Of a DNA stretch of 64,000 bases, positions 1-9,349 are shown piece by piece. A program made the position numbers and the translations under genes. The DNA is from Archangium violaceum Cb vi76. GTDB taxonomy: Bacteria; Myxococcota; Myxococcia; Myxococcales; Myxococcaceae. Where the stretch lies: contig NZ_JPMI01000322.1 in the NCBI RefSeq assembly GCF_000733295.1, positions 1 through 64,000 of the forward strand, written 5' to 3'. The notes beneath the pieces are model-generated. The model was not told the origin of the DNA and ran no database searches. It worked only from the letters and a program-made list of their open reading frames with translations. Positions within the stretch are counted from its first letter, which is position 1. Every line of letters starts with the position of its first letter.

Positions 1-578
1 TGCTGGATGCGCGTGCCCAGCACCTGGAGGAAGCCGGCGATCCACTTCGGATGCGCGGGCCAGGCGGGCGCGGTGACGAGGTTTCCGTCAATCACCGCGT
101 CATCCACCGGCACCTGCACGTAGGTGCCCTTGGCGAGCGTCACCTCGGGGCCGCAGGCGGGGTAGGCCGTGCAACGCCTGCCCTCGAGCACACCCGCCGC
201 CGCGAGCACCTGCAGCCCGTGGCAGACGGCGGCGATGGGCTTCTTCGCCTCGGCGAAGTGGCGGACCACCTGGAGCACCTTCGGGTTGAGCCGCAGGTAC
301 TCCGGCGCCCGGCCGCCCGGAATCACCAGGCCGTCGTACTGCGAGGCCTCGATCTCCGAGAACGTGGCGTTGACGGCGAAGTTGTGGCCCGGCTTCTCGC
401 TGTACGTCTGCGCTCCGTCGAAGTCGTGCACGGCGGTGCGCACCGTCTCTCCCGCCTTCTTGTCCGGACAGACGGCGTGGACCGTGTGCCCCACCGCCTG
501 CAGGGCCTGGAACGGCACCATCACCTCGTAGTCCTCGACGTAATCGCCCACCAGCATCAGCAGCTTCTTGCCCGCCAT
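1..578 (-). CDS. DJ-1/PfpI family protein (3' end cut by the window edge)
   Basis: Reading leftwards from an ATG at 578 gives an uninterrupted frame to the window edge, about 192 residues with no stop, so the C-terminus is missing. The start [20 protein letters not shown] and the nucleophile elbow AAVCHGLQ (Cys119, His120) are typical of the DJ-1/PfpI superfamily, whose members act as glyoxalases, deglycases, chaperones or intracellular peptidases. A GGAGGAA ribosome site precedes the ATG. The family normally has about 170-200 residues, so little is likely lost. The closest subtype is the intracellular protease-like/YhbO group; the reaction cannot be decided from sequence. It lies downstream of aidB on the same strand with a short gap, which would fit a damage-response pairing, but that is inference. 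Confidence 0.85.
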   Translation of the reverse strand, partial: MAGKKLLMLVGDYVEDYEVMVPFQALQAVGHTVHAVCPDKKAGETVRTAVHDFDGAQTYSEKPGHNFAVNATFSEIEASQYDGLVIPGGRAPEYLRLNPKVLQVVRHFAEAKKPIAAVCHGLQVLAAAGVLEGRRCTAYPACGPEVTLAKGTYVQVPVDDAVIDGNLVTAPAWPAHPKWIAGFLQVLGTRIQ

Positions 579-633
579 AGGGTTTCCTCCGGGTTGAAGA
601 CCCATGAGGAAATAGCACAGCGGGCGTCCCGGC

Positions 634-2298
634 TCACTCCGCGAAGGCGCGCTGGATGAGCGCGTGGAACGGAGCGTGGCCCGGCAGCGTGCCGAACGTC
701 TGCCCGTGTGCACCCGCCAGCCGCGACTCGCAGAAGATGTCCGAGACCTGCTTGTTGCCGGCGCGGATGAGCAGGGAGGCCTGCAGCGCCAGCGCGAGGC
801 GCTCGACGATGTAACGCGCGCGTGACTCGAGCGTGCCCTGGTCGTCGAACTCCTTCGTCAGCCGCGCGACTTCGGCGTCGAGCGCCGGATGTCCACCGCG
901 GGCGGCGAGGAGCTCCTCGAACAGGGCGTCGCGGCTGGCCGGCTCGCGCGTCACCGCACGCAGCATGTCGAGGCACTGGATGTTGCCGCTCCCTTCCCAG
1001 ATGGAGTTGAGCGGGGCCTGCCGGTACAGCCGCGCGAGGTTCGACTCCTCCACGTAGCCCGCACCGCCGAGGCACTCCTGCGCCTCGTTGATGAAGGCGG
1101 GCGCGCGCTTGCACACCCAGTACTTGCCGATGGCCGTGGCGATCCGCCCGAAGGCCGCTTCCCGGGCCTCCCGATGGCTCGCGTCCACGGCCCGCGACAC
1201 GCGCGCGGTGAGCACGGTGTGCGCCTCGGACTCGAGCGCCAGGTCCGCGAGCACGTTCATCATCAGGGGCTGTTCAATCAGCCGCTTGCTGAAGGCCTTG
1301 CGGTACCGGGTATGGTGGATGGCCTGCACGAGCGCCTGCCGCATCTGGCCGCTCGAGCCGATCATGCAGTCCTGGCGCGTGAGGGCCACCATCTCGAGGA
1401 TGGTGGAGACGCCGCGGCCCTCCTCGCCCACCATCCAGGCGGTGGCGCCGTGGAACTCGACCTCGGAGCTGGCGTTGCTCCAGTCCCCGAGCTTGTCCTT
1501 GAGGCGCTGGACGCGGATGGCATTGCGCTCGCCGTCCGGCGTGAAGCGCGGCAGCAGGAAGCAGGACAGCCCGCCCTCGGCCTGCGCGAGCACGAGGAAC
1601 GCGTCGCTCATGGGCGCGGAGAAGAACCACTTGTGGCCCACGAGCGCATAGGGCTGTCCCGGACCGCGGCTCCCGAGCGGATGCGCCCGCGTGCTGTTGG
1701 TGCGCACGTCCGAGCCGCCCTGCTTCTCGGTCATGCCCATGCCGATGGTGGCGCCCTGCTTCCGCGCCGCGGGGATGAACCGCGCGTCATAGGTGGTCGA
1801 GCTCACACGGGGCATCCACTCCCGGGCGAGCTCCGGCTGGCGGCGCAGCGTGGGCACGCTGGCGTAGGTCATCGTCAGGGGGCAGCTCGTGCCCTGATCG
1901 GCCTGGTTGTGCAGGTAGAACAGCGCCATGCGGGCCACGTGGGCACCGGGCTTGTCCTCGTGGCGCCAGGCGAAGTTCGGCACGCCATGGGCGATGCCCA
2001 GCTCCATGAGGCGATGGTAGGCGGGGTGGAACTCCACCTCGTCCAGGCGGTTGCCGTACCGGTCGAACGGACGGAACCTCGGCTTGTTCTCGTTGGCGGT
2101 GAACCCGAGCTGCATCAACTCCCCGCCCACGACGGGGCCGTACTTCGCGAGCTCGTCCTCCGCCCAGCCGCCCCCCTCCCGCGTCACGGCTTCACGCAAC
2201 ACCGTGTCGGTGGCCCAGGCGTCGTAGGTGAGCGGCGGAGCCTGGTTCGTGACCTGGTGCGTGAGGAAGCCTTCGGCGATGGTGCGCGAGTCGTTCAT
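634..2298 (-). CDS. aidB: AidB-like acyl-CoA dehydrogenase family flavoprotein
   Basis: This 554-residue protein has the AidB hallmarks: [15 protein letters not shown] about one third in, the FAD-contacting W(F)F-S segment in GHKWFFSAP, and near the C-terminus [19 protein letters not shown] followed by [10 protein letters not shown]. AidB of E. coli is a 541-residue FAD protein of the acyl-CoA dehydrogenase fold, induced by alkylating agents and able to bind DNA; its enzymatic role is disputed. The ATG at 2298 is preferred to one 33 bases upstream because AGGAACAG sits at the right distance and the residues then match the usual AidB start. It is followed on the same strand by the DJ-1/PfpI gene. 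An isovaleryl-CoA dehydrogenase role is a less likely alternative. Confidence 0.88.
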   Translation of the reverse strand: MNDSRTIAEGFLTHQVTNQAPPLTYDAWATDTVLREAVTREGGGWAEDELAKYGPVVGGELMQLGFTANENKPRFRPFDRYGNRLDEVEFHPAYHRLMELGIAHGVPNFAWRHEDKPGAHVARMALFYLHNQADQGTSCPLTMTYASVPTLRRQPELAREWMPRVSSTTYDARFIPAARKQGATIGMGMTEKQGGSDVRTNSTRAHPLGSRGPGQPYALVGHKWFFSAPMSDAFLVLAQAEGGLSCFLLPRFTPDGERNAIRVQRLKDKLGDWSNASSEVEFHGATAWMVGEEGRGVSTILEMVALTRQDCMIGSSGQMRQALVQAIHHTRYRKAFSKRLIEQPLMMNVLADLALESEAHTVLTARVSRAVDASHREAREAAFGRIATAIGKYWVCKRAPAFINEAQECLGGAGYVEESNLARLYRQAPLNSIWEGSGNIQCLDMLRAVTREPASRDALFEELLAARGGHPALDAEVARLTKEFDDQGTLESRARYIVERLALALQASLLIRAGNKQVSDIFCESRLAGAHGQTFGTLPGHAPFHALIQRAFAE

Positions 2299-2339
2299 GG
2301 GGCTGTTCCTAGCAGAAAGCCGCCCCTTCAAACGACAAC

Positions 2340-2364
2340 GCCCCCGGGTGACGACCCCGGAGGC
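2340..2364 (-). terminator. candidate Rho-independent terminator of the LysM gene
   Basis: On the minus strand a 9-bp G+C stem (GCCTCCGGG pairing with CCCGGGGGC, one G-U) with a 7-base loop is followed by the moderately T-rich GTTGTCGTTTG. It lies just after the stop of the LysM gene and before the aidB start. The T-tract is imperfect, so termination strength is uncertain. Confidence 0.45.
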
Positions 2365-2390
2365 GGCGGTGCTCCACGGTGAGGTGGGAG

Positions 2391-3050
2391 CTAGATGAGC
2401 GGCATGAAGATCTTCAGCCCGCTGCGGCCACCGGCGCCGAGCGTGTTGCGCTCGATGAAGTCACTCACGGAGGAGCGGCCGTCACCGGTGGTGATGGCGG
2501 TGTGGCCGTAGATGCTGCCCAGGCGCGACGAGGTCTTCTCCCAGGTGAGCACGAGGCCCGGAGTCTTCAGCGCCTGCTCGAGCGACATGTTGACCTGCTT
2601 GAACTTGTCGCGGGGCAGGTTGTTGTCGATCTGGTTGCCATTGCCCCAGACCTTGAAGCCGAAGGCGTTCTGGATGGCCCGGCTCACGCCGGTGGCGCAC
2701 AGGCCCTGGCTGTTGTACCCGCCCATGCCCAGCGCCGCCGCGCGGCCCGCGCTCGCGAGCTTGCGCATCGCGGGGGTCACGTTGCCCGGGCTCGCGGCGC
2801 CACCGCTTCCCTGGACCTTCCCGCCACCGCTCGTGCCGCCCGTGCCGCCGGGGCGGCCACCGCCGCGCGTCCCGCCCGCCTTGGCCGGCTCGAAGCTGTC
2901 ACCCTTGCCAGGGATGCGCAGCGTCCTTCCCGCGTAGATGAGGTTCGGGTTGGCGATCTTGTTGTGGCGCGCCAACGCCGAGACGCTGGTCTTGAACCGG
3001 GAGGCAAGGGCCGAGAGGGTGTCGCCAGGGCGGATGCGGTAGGTGGACAT
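2391..3050 (-). CDS. LysM domain protein with C-terminal CHAP/NlpC-like hydrolase domain
   Basis: The first 47 residues form one LysM peptidoglycan-binding domain (YRIRPGDTLSALASRFK ... AGRTLRIPG). A Gly/Thr-rich linker (about 50-90) joins it to a C-terminal domain of about 125 residues. There, Cys118 in GLCATGVS and His183 in YGHTAI look like the Cys-His pair of CHAP/NlpC-P60 amidases or endopeptidases. There is no signal peptide and no membrane segment: the protein begins directly with the LysM fold. It is therefore either cytoplasmic or released by lysis or a contractile or type VI route. AGGAGA precedes the ATG. The catalytic assignment is inferred from residue pattern only; the LysM call is firm. 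Confidence 0.75.
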   Translation of the reverse strand: MSTYRIRPGDTLSALASRFKTSVSALARHNKIANPNLIYAGRTLRIPGKGDSFEPAKAGGTRGGGRPGGTGGTSGGGKVQGSGGAASPGNVTPAMRKLASAGRAAALGMGGYNSQGLCATGVSRAIQNAFGFKVWGNGNQIDNNLPRDKFKQVNMSLEQALKTPGLVLTWEKTSSRLGSIYGHTAITTGDGRSSVSDFIERNTLGAGGRSGLKIFMPLI

Positions 3051-3242
3051 GCGAAATCTCCTGCAATGATTTTCGCGATTTCCCTCCCGGAGTTGCGTCT
3101 GGATTTCCCAAACTCTTGGAATCTACGCGGGCCCTCCAGCCGCCCTCCGGGAAATCCTGAATGAAAACGGCCACCTGCCGGTGGGACGTCCTCCGCCATG
3201 GCGGAGCACCTGTTTACAAACCTTCTGGACGAACTGTTCCGC

Positions 3243-4181
3243 TCACTTCGCCAGCGGCACGCCCAGGTCCTGGAGGACCTTGAAGTCGAACACCAGCATC
3301 CCGCCCCAGGAGAAGTCGCCGCCGTTGGCGAGATCGAACTGGGCGAAGGGCATCACCGAGACGATGTCGAGGAAGCCCACCCGGGGCCCCACGCCGAGCT
3401 GGAGCGGGCGGTCTTCCACGCCCTCCACGCGCTTGGACCAGAAGAGGTGCGCGCCGACGCCGAACTTGAACTCCCTGGCCCACGAGCGCGCATAGGGCGC
3501 CCACTCCATCGGCCGGAAGTCGAGCGCCGCGTAGGGGCCGAGGTGCTCGGCCGCGAAGAGGTTCACCGAATCGCCATACACCCCGGCGGACCAGTACCAG
3601 GAGGGCACCTTCAAGGCCGTGCCCTTCTCGTCGAAGCGCCACTCGCCCAGGGAGCCTCCCAGGTGCAGCCCGAGGCCCGTCGAGCCGACCCAGCTCCCCT
3701 GGTACCGGTACCCCAGGGCGAGCGGGCGGATGAAGAACTGCAACCGCCGGCCGAGCGGGTTGGGATCCTTCCATTCCGAGTGGGCCTGCTTCTCGGGGCA
3801 CGGGGCCTGCTCGCCGCTCTCGTTCCGGGGATTGGGCAGACGGCAGGTGTCGCACTCGTCGCCCACGCCATCGTCATCCGCGTCCGCGTGCTCGCCGTCC
3901 TTCACGGGGACGAACGGGCACGGGTCACAGAGGTCTCCCGCTCCATCCCCGTCGCTGTCTTCCTGGCCAGGGTTCGCATCGAGCGGGCAGTTGTCGGCGC
4001 ACGCCTCCATCCGGCCGGGATGGCACGCGGGCGCCTCCGTCTGGCCTGGAGGCAGGTCCGGGACTCCATCCCCATCACTGTCCGCGATGGGGACGGGCCC
4101 GGTGGCCGGTGGTGTCTGGGCGGCGGCCGGAGCCAGCGCGAGCAGGAGGACGGCGAGCAGGAGGAGCGGAGTGGAGCGCAT
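3243..4181 (-). CDS. thrombospondin type 3 repeat protein with predicted outer-membrane beta domain
   Basis: This 312-residue protein has a signal peptide (hydrophobic [17 protein letters not shown]). It is followed by three acidic calcium-binding thrombospondin-3 repeats ([33 protein letters not shown]) interleaved with paired cysteines, up to about residue 115. The C-terminal half is rich in alternating aromatic and glycine strands ([20 protein letters not shown]) and resembles a porin-like barrel of an exported protein. The arrangement recalls OmpA-type proteins, but no OmpA peptidoglycan-binding domain is visible. Its ATG overlaps the stop of the lipase-like gene by one base (TGATG), so the two are probably translated together. 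Confidence 0.65.
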   Translation of the reverse strand: MRSTPLLLLAVLLLALAPAAAQTPPATGPVPIADSDGDGVPDLPPGQTEAPACHPGRMEACADNCPLDANPGQEDSDGDGAGDLCDPCPFVPVKDGEHADADDDGVGDECDTCRLPNPRNESGEQAPCPEKQAHSEWKDPNPLGRRLQFFIRPLALGYRYQGSWVGSTGLGLHLGGSLGEWRFDEKGTALKVPSWYWSAGVYGDSVNLFAAEHLGPYAALDFRPMEWAPYARSWAREFKFGVGAHLFWSKRVEGVEDRPLQLGVGPRVGFLDIVSVMPFAQFDLANGGDFSWGGMLVFDFKVLQDLGVPLAK

Positions 4182-5158
4182 CAGAGGCAGAGTCCGAAGA
4201 CGTTGGCGTCACCGCAGAGCAGCGAGTGCTCCGCGGCGGGCAGGCGGCGGATGGTGGCTTCGTCCTGAACCCACGAGGGCAGCCGGTCGCGTGTGAACTG
4301 GTCCGGGACGAGCGTGTCGCCGTCCACGTTGATGACCTCCTCCGTGCTGGGAAACTGGGGGAGCCGGAACGCCGTCTTCAGGTTGTTGCCCTGGAGGATG
4401 CGGATGAAGTCGAGCTTGCGCAGGGGCTCGAAGTAGCCGGTCGAGGTGGCCCGGTACAGCGCTCGCGCCCGCTCGAGCATTCTCCTGTCGATGTGCTGGG
4501 AGAGGTCCTCGGGCGCACCGGGCGCGGGCAGCAGCCCGGCGTTCATCCAGGTGGCGTCGAGGAGCAGCTCGGGCCGGTTGGGATTGCCCCGGGTGACGCT
4601 CCAGCGCGGCAGCATCTGGTAGACGGAGGGCCAGGTGCGCACCACCTCCTTCGGGATGGTGCTCTTGAAGAAGGTTCCCTCCAGCAGGGCGAGCAGGGCG
4701 CTCACCGAGCCGAAGAAGGGCACGCCCACGAAACACACACCCTGGACGAGCCTCGCCAGCTCCTCGGCGCCCAGGAGCCGGGCCGCCGCCAGGACGACGA
4801 GCCCTCCCTGCGAGTGCGCCACCAGCCGCCAGCGGTCACCGCGCGAGGCCTCGGCCTGGAGGTGCTCGGCGAGGCGCTTGCCGCTGTAGCGGATGTCCAG
4901 CCGCCAGTCGTAATCGAAGAAGTCCCACCTGGGGAACGCGTGCGCGAAGGGCTCGTAGGCGAGCGTCATGAACCCGCGGGCGACGAGCGTGTTCTCCAGC
5001 GGCTCGAGTGCTTCGGGATCCACCCCGTGCTTGCAGCGGAGCGTCTGTGCGGCACCGGCCTGGGCGAGGAGCTCGAAGATGGTCGCGGCCCGCGCTCCCG
5101 CGGCGCTCTCGTAGAGCACTCCGCCCGTTCCCGGAATCACCATCTGGCGGCGAGGCAT
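4181..5158 (-). CDS. lipase/LCAT-like alpha/beta hydrolase
   Basis: This 325-residue protein starts [20 protein letters not shown] and contains FFDYDWRLD and the nucleophile elbow AHSQGG (Ser116), a pattern seen in lecithin:cholesterol acyltransferase-like and triacylglycerol lipase families. An aspartate in the NVDGDTLVP segment and a late histidine (AAEHSLL) are reasonable triad partners. The ATG at 5158 is chosen over an upstream one because GGGGGAAG precedes it and the upstream extension is not domain-like. No signal peptide is seen, so it is likely cytoplasmic or loosely membrane-bound. It overlaps the thrombospondin-repeat gene by one base; a joint role at the envelope is plausible but unproven. 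Confidence 0.7.
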   Translation of the reverse strand: MPRRQMVIPGTGGVLYESAAGARAATIFELLAQAGAAQTLRCKHGVDPEALEPLENTLVARGFMTLAYEPFAHAFPRWDFFDYDWRLDIRYSGKRLAEHLQAEASRGDRWRLVAHSQGGLVVLAAARLLGAEELARLVQGVCFVGVPFFGSVSALLALLEGTFFKSTIPKEVVRTWPSVYQMLPRWSVTRGNPNRPELLLDATWMNAGLLPAPGAPEDLSQHIDRRMLERARALYRATSTGYFEPLRKLDFIRILQGNNLKTAFRLPQFPSTEEVINVDGDTLVPDQFTRDRLPSWVQDEATIRRLPAAEHSLLCGDANVFGLCL

Positions 5159-5269
5159 GTGGCTTCCCCCTGCTATCCGGGAAGCCAACACCAGACACAC
5201 ACGAAGGGGCCAGCGCCATGCGCCCGCAACGGCCAGCACCTGACAGAGCGTGGCCGGGATGTTGAGCGC

Positions 5270-6604
5270 TCACTCCTTCAAGCGGGGGAGGGGGCCCGTG
5301 CCGTCATCTCCGAAGCGGCTCACGTCCACGCCCACCGTGTCCAGCATGGAGATGAACAGGTTGGCGATGGGCTCCCCGCCGTAGCGCACGTGCCGTCCGG
5401 GCGTCACCGCGCCCCCGCCGCGCCCCGCGAGCACCACCGGCATGTCCGAGTGCCCGTGCGAGTTGCCGTCCGCCACCTCGCTGCCGAAGTACACCAGGGA
5501 GTTGTCCAGCAGCGTCGCGTCCCCCTCGCGCACCGACTTCATCCGCTGCAGCAGGTAGCTGAACTGCTCCATCTCCCAGCGGTCTATCTTCGCGAGCGCC
5601 GCGTGGTTGTCCGCGTGGTGCTGGTGGTGCGAGTACGTGTGGTGCCCCGTCGTCAGCCCGAGGAAGTCATACACCCGGTCGCTGCGCCCGTTGCCGAGCA
5701 TGAAGGTCGCCACCCGCGTCAGGTCGCACTGGAAGGCGAGCACCATCAGGTCGCACATCGCCTTCGTCTTCTCGCGCACGTCCTCCGTCCGCTCGGGCCG
5801 CGGGCCCTTCGAGCACGTGGGGGCCTGCTGGTCGAGCGCCGCCACACGCAGCTCCAGCTCGCGCACGCTGGTGAAGTACTCGTCCAGCTTGCGCCGGTCC
5901 CTCGCCCCCAGCCGCTGCTGGAGCGCCCGCGCGTCCTCGTTCACGAAGTCCAGGATGCTCTGCTCGTAGGCCTTGCGCTTCTCGATCTGCGCCCGCGTCG
6001 CGTCCGGGTCGAAGCCCGCGAAGAGCCGGTCGAACACCGCCCGCGGGTTCGTCTCCTTGGCCCGGGGGCTGGTGGGCCCCGCCCAGGAGATGTTGCGTGC
6101 GTAGGCGCAGCTGAAGCTGGCGTCGCACGAGCCCGTTCCGTCGCCTCCGTCGTTGCCCAGCTCCAGCGAGGGCAGGCGCGTGTGGGGCCGCAGGGCCCTG
6201 GCGGCGAGCTGGTCCATGGAGACGCCCGCGCGAATGTCATCCTGCCTGTTCGTCTTGACCACCTTCACACAGGAGAGGAAGGCGCCCGTGCCCGCCGCGT
6301 GGTGGCCGAACTCGTCCGGCCGCCCGGGCTCGTGCGACAGCCCGGAGAGCACCAGCACGTCGTCCTTCACCGGTGCCAGCGGTTGCAGCGTGGGCGACAG
6401 CGTCCAGGACCGCCCGGTGCCGCGAGGCGTGAAGTTCGGCATGAAGAGGCCGCAGGGCACGTAGAAGACGGCCAGCCGCAGTGGCGTGGCGCCGGGTTCC
6501 GCCGCCCGGGCCACCGTGGGTTGCATCTGCTCCAGCAGGGGCAGGGCCATCAGCGCCCCCAGGCCCCGGAGCATCGTCCGCCGTGACAGCTTGGAGTCCT
6601 TCAT
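5270..6604 (-). CDS. DUF1552 family protein, Tat-exported
   Basis: This 444-residue protein starts with a twin-arginine signal (SRRTMLRG followed by LGALMALPLLEQ). It matches the DUF1552 family, whose members in planctomycetes and myxobacteria are encoded next to DUF1592 proteins. Visible family features are FYVPCGLFMPNFTP, a HHTYSHHQHH histidine cluster, YFGSEVADGNSHGHSDMPV and a C-terminal GGEPIANLF segment; these resemble the related DUF1501/sulfatase-like fold. The ATG at 6604 overlaps the stop of the DUF1592 gene (ATGA), indicating a coupled operon. The function is unknown. The histidine-rich segments suggest metal binding, and Tat export suggests a folded periplasmic cofactor protein. 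Confidence 0.85.
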   Translation of the reverse strand: MKDSKLSRRTMLRGLGALMALPLLEQMQPTVARAAEPGATPLRLAVFYVPCGLFMPNFTPRGTGRSWTLSPTLQPLAPVKDDVLVLSGLSHEPGRPDEFGHHAAGTGAFLSCVKVVKTNRQDDIRAGVSMDQLAARALRPHTRLPSLELGNDGGDGTGSCDASFSCAYARNISWAGPTSPRAKETNPRAVFDRLFAGFDPDATRAQIEKRKAYEQSILDFVNEDARALQQRLGARDRRKLDEYFTSVRELELRVAALDQQAPTCSKGPRPERTEDVREKTKAMCDLMVLAFQCDLTRVATFMLGNGRSDRVYDFLGLTTGHHTYSHHQHHADNHAALAKIDRWEMEQFSYLLQRMKSVREGDATLLDNSLVYFGSEVADGNSHGHSDMPVVLAGRGGGAVTPGRHVRYGGEPIANLFISMLDTVGVDVSRFGDDGTGPLPRLKE

Positions 6605-8283
6605 CGTGAACCCTCCCCGTTCGTGTCCTCCGCCTCCCCACCGCGCGAGGTGAAGGCCTCGCTCCGGATGACGGAGAGGATGAGGTCCGACAGCCGGCCT
6701 CCGCTCGTCCGGGCCTTGCTCGCGATGTCGTCCAGCGTGCAGGCATCCGCGCTCGTGGGCCCGCGTCCCAGCCCGTAGGTGAGCAGATGTTGGGCGATGC
6801 AGCGCTCCAGCGCCGGGTCCGACGCGAGGAGGGTGCGCAGCTCCACCCCATCCTTGAAGCGGATGCCGCCTGGCAACTCGCCGCTCGGGTCCACCTGGGC
6901 ACCGCTCACTTCCTCCTTTTGCCGCCACGCGCCCAACGGGTTGAAGTTCTCCAACCCGAAGCCGATGGGGTCCATCAACTGGTGGCACCCCGAGCAGGTG
7001 GGGTCGCTGCTGTGCCGGGCCATGCGCTGCTTGATGCCCATGCTCGGGTCCACCGGCGGTGGCAGGCCCTCCACGTTGGGCGGAGGGGGCGGTGGTGCCT
7101 TGCACAGGAGTTGTTCGAGCACCCAGAGCCCCCGCTTCACCGGCGAGGTGCGGTCCGGGTGCGAGGTGACGGCGAGGATGGAGCCCTGTCCGAACAGGCC
7201 CGCGCGCTCCGGGTGCGCGGAGAGGTCCACCCGCGTCATCTGGCTCGTGCCCGGAGGGGGCAGGCCGTAGTGCCGGGCGAGCCGGTCGTTCACGTAGGTG
7301 AAGTTCGCGTCCAGCAGCTCTTTCGCCGGGTGGTCCCCGTGGAGGAACTCGCGGAAGACGAGCCGCGTCTCCTGGCGCATGGCCTCGCGCAGCGAGTCGT
7401 CGAAGGGGTAGAGGAGCGGGTCCGGGTGGAGTGAGTCGAGCGCGCGCGTGTACAGCCATTGCCCGGCGAAGTTGTCCACCAGCGCCTCGGCCTTCGGGTC
7501 CGCGAGCATGCGGCGCACCTGGCGCTCCAGCTCCTCGGGATTGCGCAGCGTCCCCGCGTCCGCCGCGGCCAGGAGCGCCTCGTCCGGCATGCTGCTCCAC
7601 AGGAAGTAGGAGAGGCGGCTGGCGAGCTCGTGGTCGTTGAGCGGGTGGGGCGCCGTGGAGGCCGGGTCCGGGTCCAGCTCCACGCGGTAGAGGAAGTGCG
7701 GAGAGAGGAGCACGGCCCGCAGGGCCAGCTTCATGCCCGCGTCGAAGCCCTCGCCATGTGCACGCGCGAGTGGGAGGAAGGCCAGGAGCCGGTCCACCTC
7801 GGCTGGGGTGACGGGCCGGCGCCAGGCGCGGCGGGCGAAGGGCTCCAGGATGAGCCGCGCGCAGGGCAGCGGGTCCGCCGGCTCGGGCGTGCAGGTGCGC
7901 ACGCGGGGCCAGGATGCCTCGGCGAGCTTCTCCGCCGCGGCCGAGTACTTCTCCATCAGCAGCGGCCCCAGGCTGAGCACGTCCGCGTTGTTGTCGAAGC
8001 CGTAGCCGTGATCGTCCGCGGGGAAGTCTCGCGCCGGGCGGGTGGTGTCTCCCAGCAGGTCGCGCACCGTGTTGTCGTACTCGGCGCGGTTGAGCCGGTG
8101 CAGGGTGACGCGGCCCGGAACTGTCGGACCCGGGCAGGCCGGGTTGCCGGGGGGCTCCGTCTGGGATGTGGGCGGCAACTCCCTCGCCTTCGGCAGCTCG
8201 TTGCTCCGGCAGCCGGCGAGCAGGAGCGCGCAGGCCGGGGCCGCCAGCACCTTCCGCCAGCTGTGTGGGAACTTCTTGGACAC
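6601..8283 (-). CDS. DUF1592 domain lipoprotein (planctomycete-type multi-domain protein)
   Basis: This 560-residue protein starts at a GTG (8283) six bases after GAGGAGG. The N-terminus carries a lipoprotein signal ending LLLAGC. The order of elements fits the DUF1587-DUF1595-DUF1592-DUF1588-DUF1585 series: LHRLNRAEYDNTVRDLLG (1587), RRAWRRPVTPAEVDRLL (1595), SRLSYFLWSSMPDE (1592), RAGLFGQGSILAVTSHPDRT and SPVKRG (1588), and TYGLGRGP (1585). A CSGCH motif before QLMDPIGFGLENF looks like a c-type heme site. The protein is probably anchored in the envelope with its DUF1552 partner, whose gene overlaps its stop. The pair is common in myxobacteria but has no established function. Confidence 0.87.
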   Translation of the reverse strand: MSKKFPHSWRKVLAAPACALLLAGCRSNELPKARELPPTSQTEPPGNPACPGPTVPGRVTLHRLNRAEYDNTVRDLLGDTTRPARDFPADDHGYGFDNNADVLSLGPLLMEKYSAAAEKLAEASWPRVRTCTPEPADPLPCARLILEPFARRAWRRPVTPAEVDRLLAFLPLARAHGEGFDAGMKLALRAVLLSPHFLYRVELDPDPASTAPHPLNDHELASRLSYFLWSSMPDEALLAAADAGTLRNPEELERQVRRMLADPKAEALVDNFAGQWLYTRALDSLHPDPLLYPFDDSLREAMRQETRLVFREFLHGDHPAKELLDANFTYVNDRLARHYGLPPPGTSQMTRVDLSAHPERAGLFGQGSILAVTSHPDRTSPVKRGLWVLEQLLCKAPPPPPPNVEGLPPPVDPSMGIKQRMARHSSDPTCSGCHQLMDPIGFGLENFNPLGAWRQKEEVSGAQVDPSGELPGGIRFKDGVELRTLLASDPALERCIAQHLLTYGLGRGPTSADACTLDDIASKARTSGGRLSDLILSVIRSEAFTSRGGEAEDTNGEGSR

Positions 8284-8536
8284 GTGGGACCTCCTCGCTC
8301 GGAGAAGGCCCTGAGCAATTTCCCCACCACCCGCTTTCTCCGTGCTGGAGGGATGGGTGGGTGTCGGAAACCCGTCGGGGTGGTGGGCAGGAGAAGGGAC
8401 GGTGATGGAAGCGGCGTATCCCGTGTGGCCACCGCGCGCGTCACCGTGGGGCACGCGCGTTCACGGCTTCAGCCCGCGGGATGTGTTTCCTGGTCGCTGT
8501 CACCGCGAGATGATGGGCACCTCGAAAGGAGAGGAC

Positions 8537-9040
8537 ATGCCGCACCGTTTCGTACGCCGTTGGGGAGGGCTGGTTGTTGGCTGCTTGTTGCTCGAGGCCT
8601 GTGCGGGCACGCTCGGCCGTGAAGCCCCGCGTCAGTATGCGCTCGATTCACTGAGCGCCAATTGTCTGAAGAACCCTCTCTCCTGCGCCACCGTGAGTGG
8701 AAGGGAGGTGGCCACCGGGCCGGTGCAGACGGTGGGGGCGGCCGTGGCGTCCGCCGCGGCCGTGGGCCACGCGCTGAGCCCCGAGGTGATGACCTCTCTC
8801 AAGCCGGAGATGGAGAAGTGCGCGGATCATGCGCGCACGGAGGTGTTGTCGCGGCTCAAGGGGACCTTCGAGGGGCTGGTTCCCAAGGAAGCCGAGTGCA
8901 AGGCCATGACGGTGGACGCACGGGGCCGGAGCGTGACGTGGGCCATTCGTCTCGGGTTGGAGATGCACGAGGTGGCCCTGGCGTGTGCGCAGGCGAAGCT
9001 GGGTGAGCTGGGCCTGAAGTTCAGCCTCAAGCAGCGCTAA
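8537..9040 (+). CDS. lipoprotein, apparent N-terminal part of a nonsense-truncated polymorphic toxin
   Basis: This 167-residue product starts at an ATG eight bases after AAAGGAGA and carries a lipoprotein signal ending LLEACAG. The body is a helical, Ala/Val-rich domain with three or four cysteines and no recognisable enzyme motif. The TAA at 9038-9040 is followed in the same frame by another 102 sense codons that read as a continuation (see the next entry). One base change (TAA to TAC or TAT) would restore a single 270-residue protein. The gene therefore probably encoded a lipoprotein-delivered toxin like the SitA class, with the toxin domain now detached. As it stands it would make only the delivery part. 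Confidence 0.6.
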   Translation: MPHRFVRRWGGLVVGCLLLEACAGTLGREAPRQYALDSLSANCLKNPLSCATVSGREVATGPVQTVGAAVASAAAVGHALSPEVMTSLKPEMEKCADHARTEVLSRLKGTFEGLVPKEAECKAMTVDARGRSVTWAIRLGLEMHEVALACAQAKLGELGLKFSLKQR

Positions 9041-9349
9041 CGGTTCAACCGGGACACGAAGGAGAAGTCCCTCATCAGCCCCGAGGAACTCGCGAAACTG
9101 CTGCGGCAGGGCGGAGAGGAGTTGAAGGGGACGCTGGAGCCGGATGTGGTCATCCACACGGGAGATCCGCTCCTGGTGCTGGCTGTCTACGACTTCAAGT
9201 TCCGTTGTGTGGGCTTCGAGAGGGAGCCTGGGTGGAGGAGATACCCCGTGGGCCACCGTTACGCAGGTCGACTCCAGGGAGATATATACCAGGAAGCATT
9301 TGGACCCGAGGTCCACCTCATCGGTCCTCGGAAAGGAATGTTCTGGTGA
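9041..9349 (+). pseudogene. in-frame C-terminal toxin fragment, PD-(D/E)XK nuclease-like
   Basis: The 102 codons after the TAA stay in the frame of the upstream lipoprotein. They contain EPDVVIHTGD followed by AVYDFKF, which looks like the D...(D/E)xK core of restriction-endonuclease-fold nucleases (Asp in DVVI; Asp and Lys in YDFKF). The region ends with the conserved-looking tail QEAFGPEVHLIGPRKGMFW. The stop overlaps the GTG start of the DUF3396 gene (GTGA), as expected of a toxin-immunity pair. A TTG at 9122 could start a 75-residue remnant but has no convincing ribosome site. I read this as the separated toxin domain of a polymorphic toxin; the nuclease assignment rests on a short motif. 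Confidence 0.55.

Noticed and set aside
889-2382. Long plus-strand reading frame opposite aidB
   Set aside because: It mirrors aidB on the other strand, lacks a ribosome site and gives an Arg/His/Gly-rich product typical of G+C-rich antisense frames.
4109-6586. Very long plus-strand reading frame of more than 800 codons
   Set aside because: It runs across the lipase and DUF1552 genes in antisense and has no domain; its composition is that of shadow frames.
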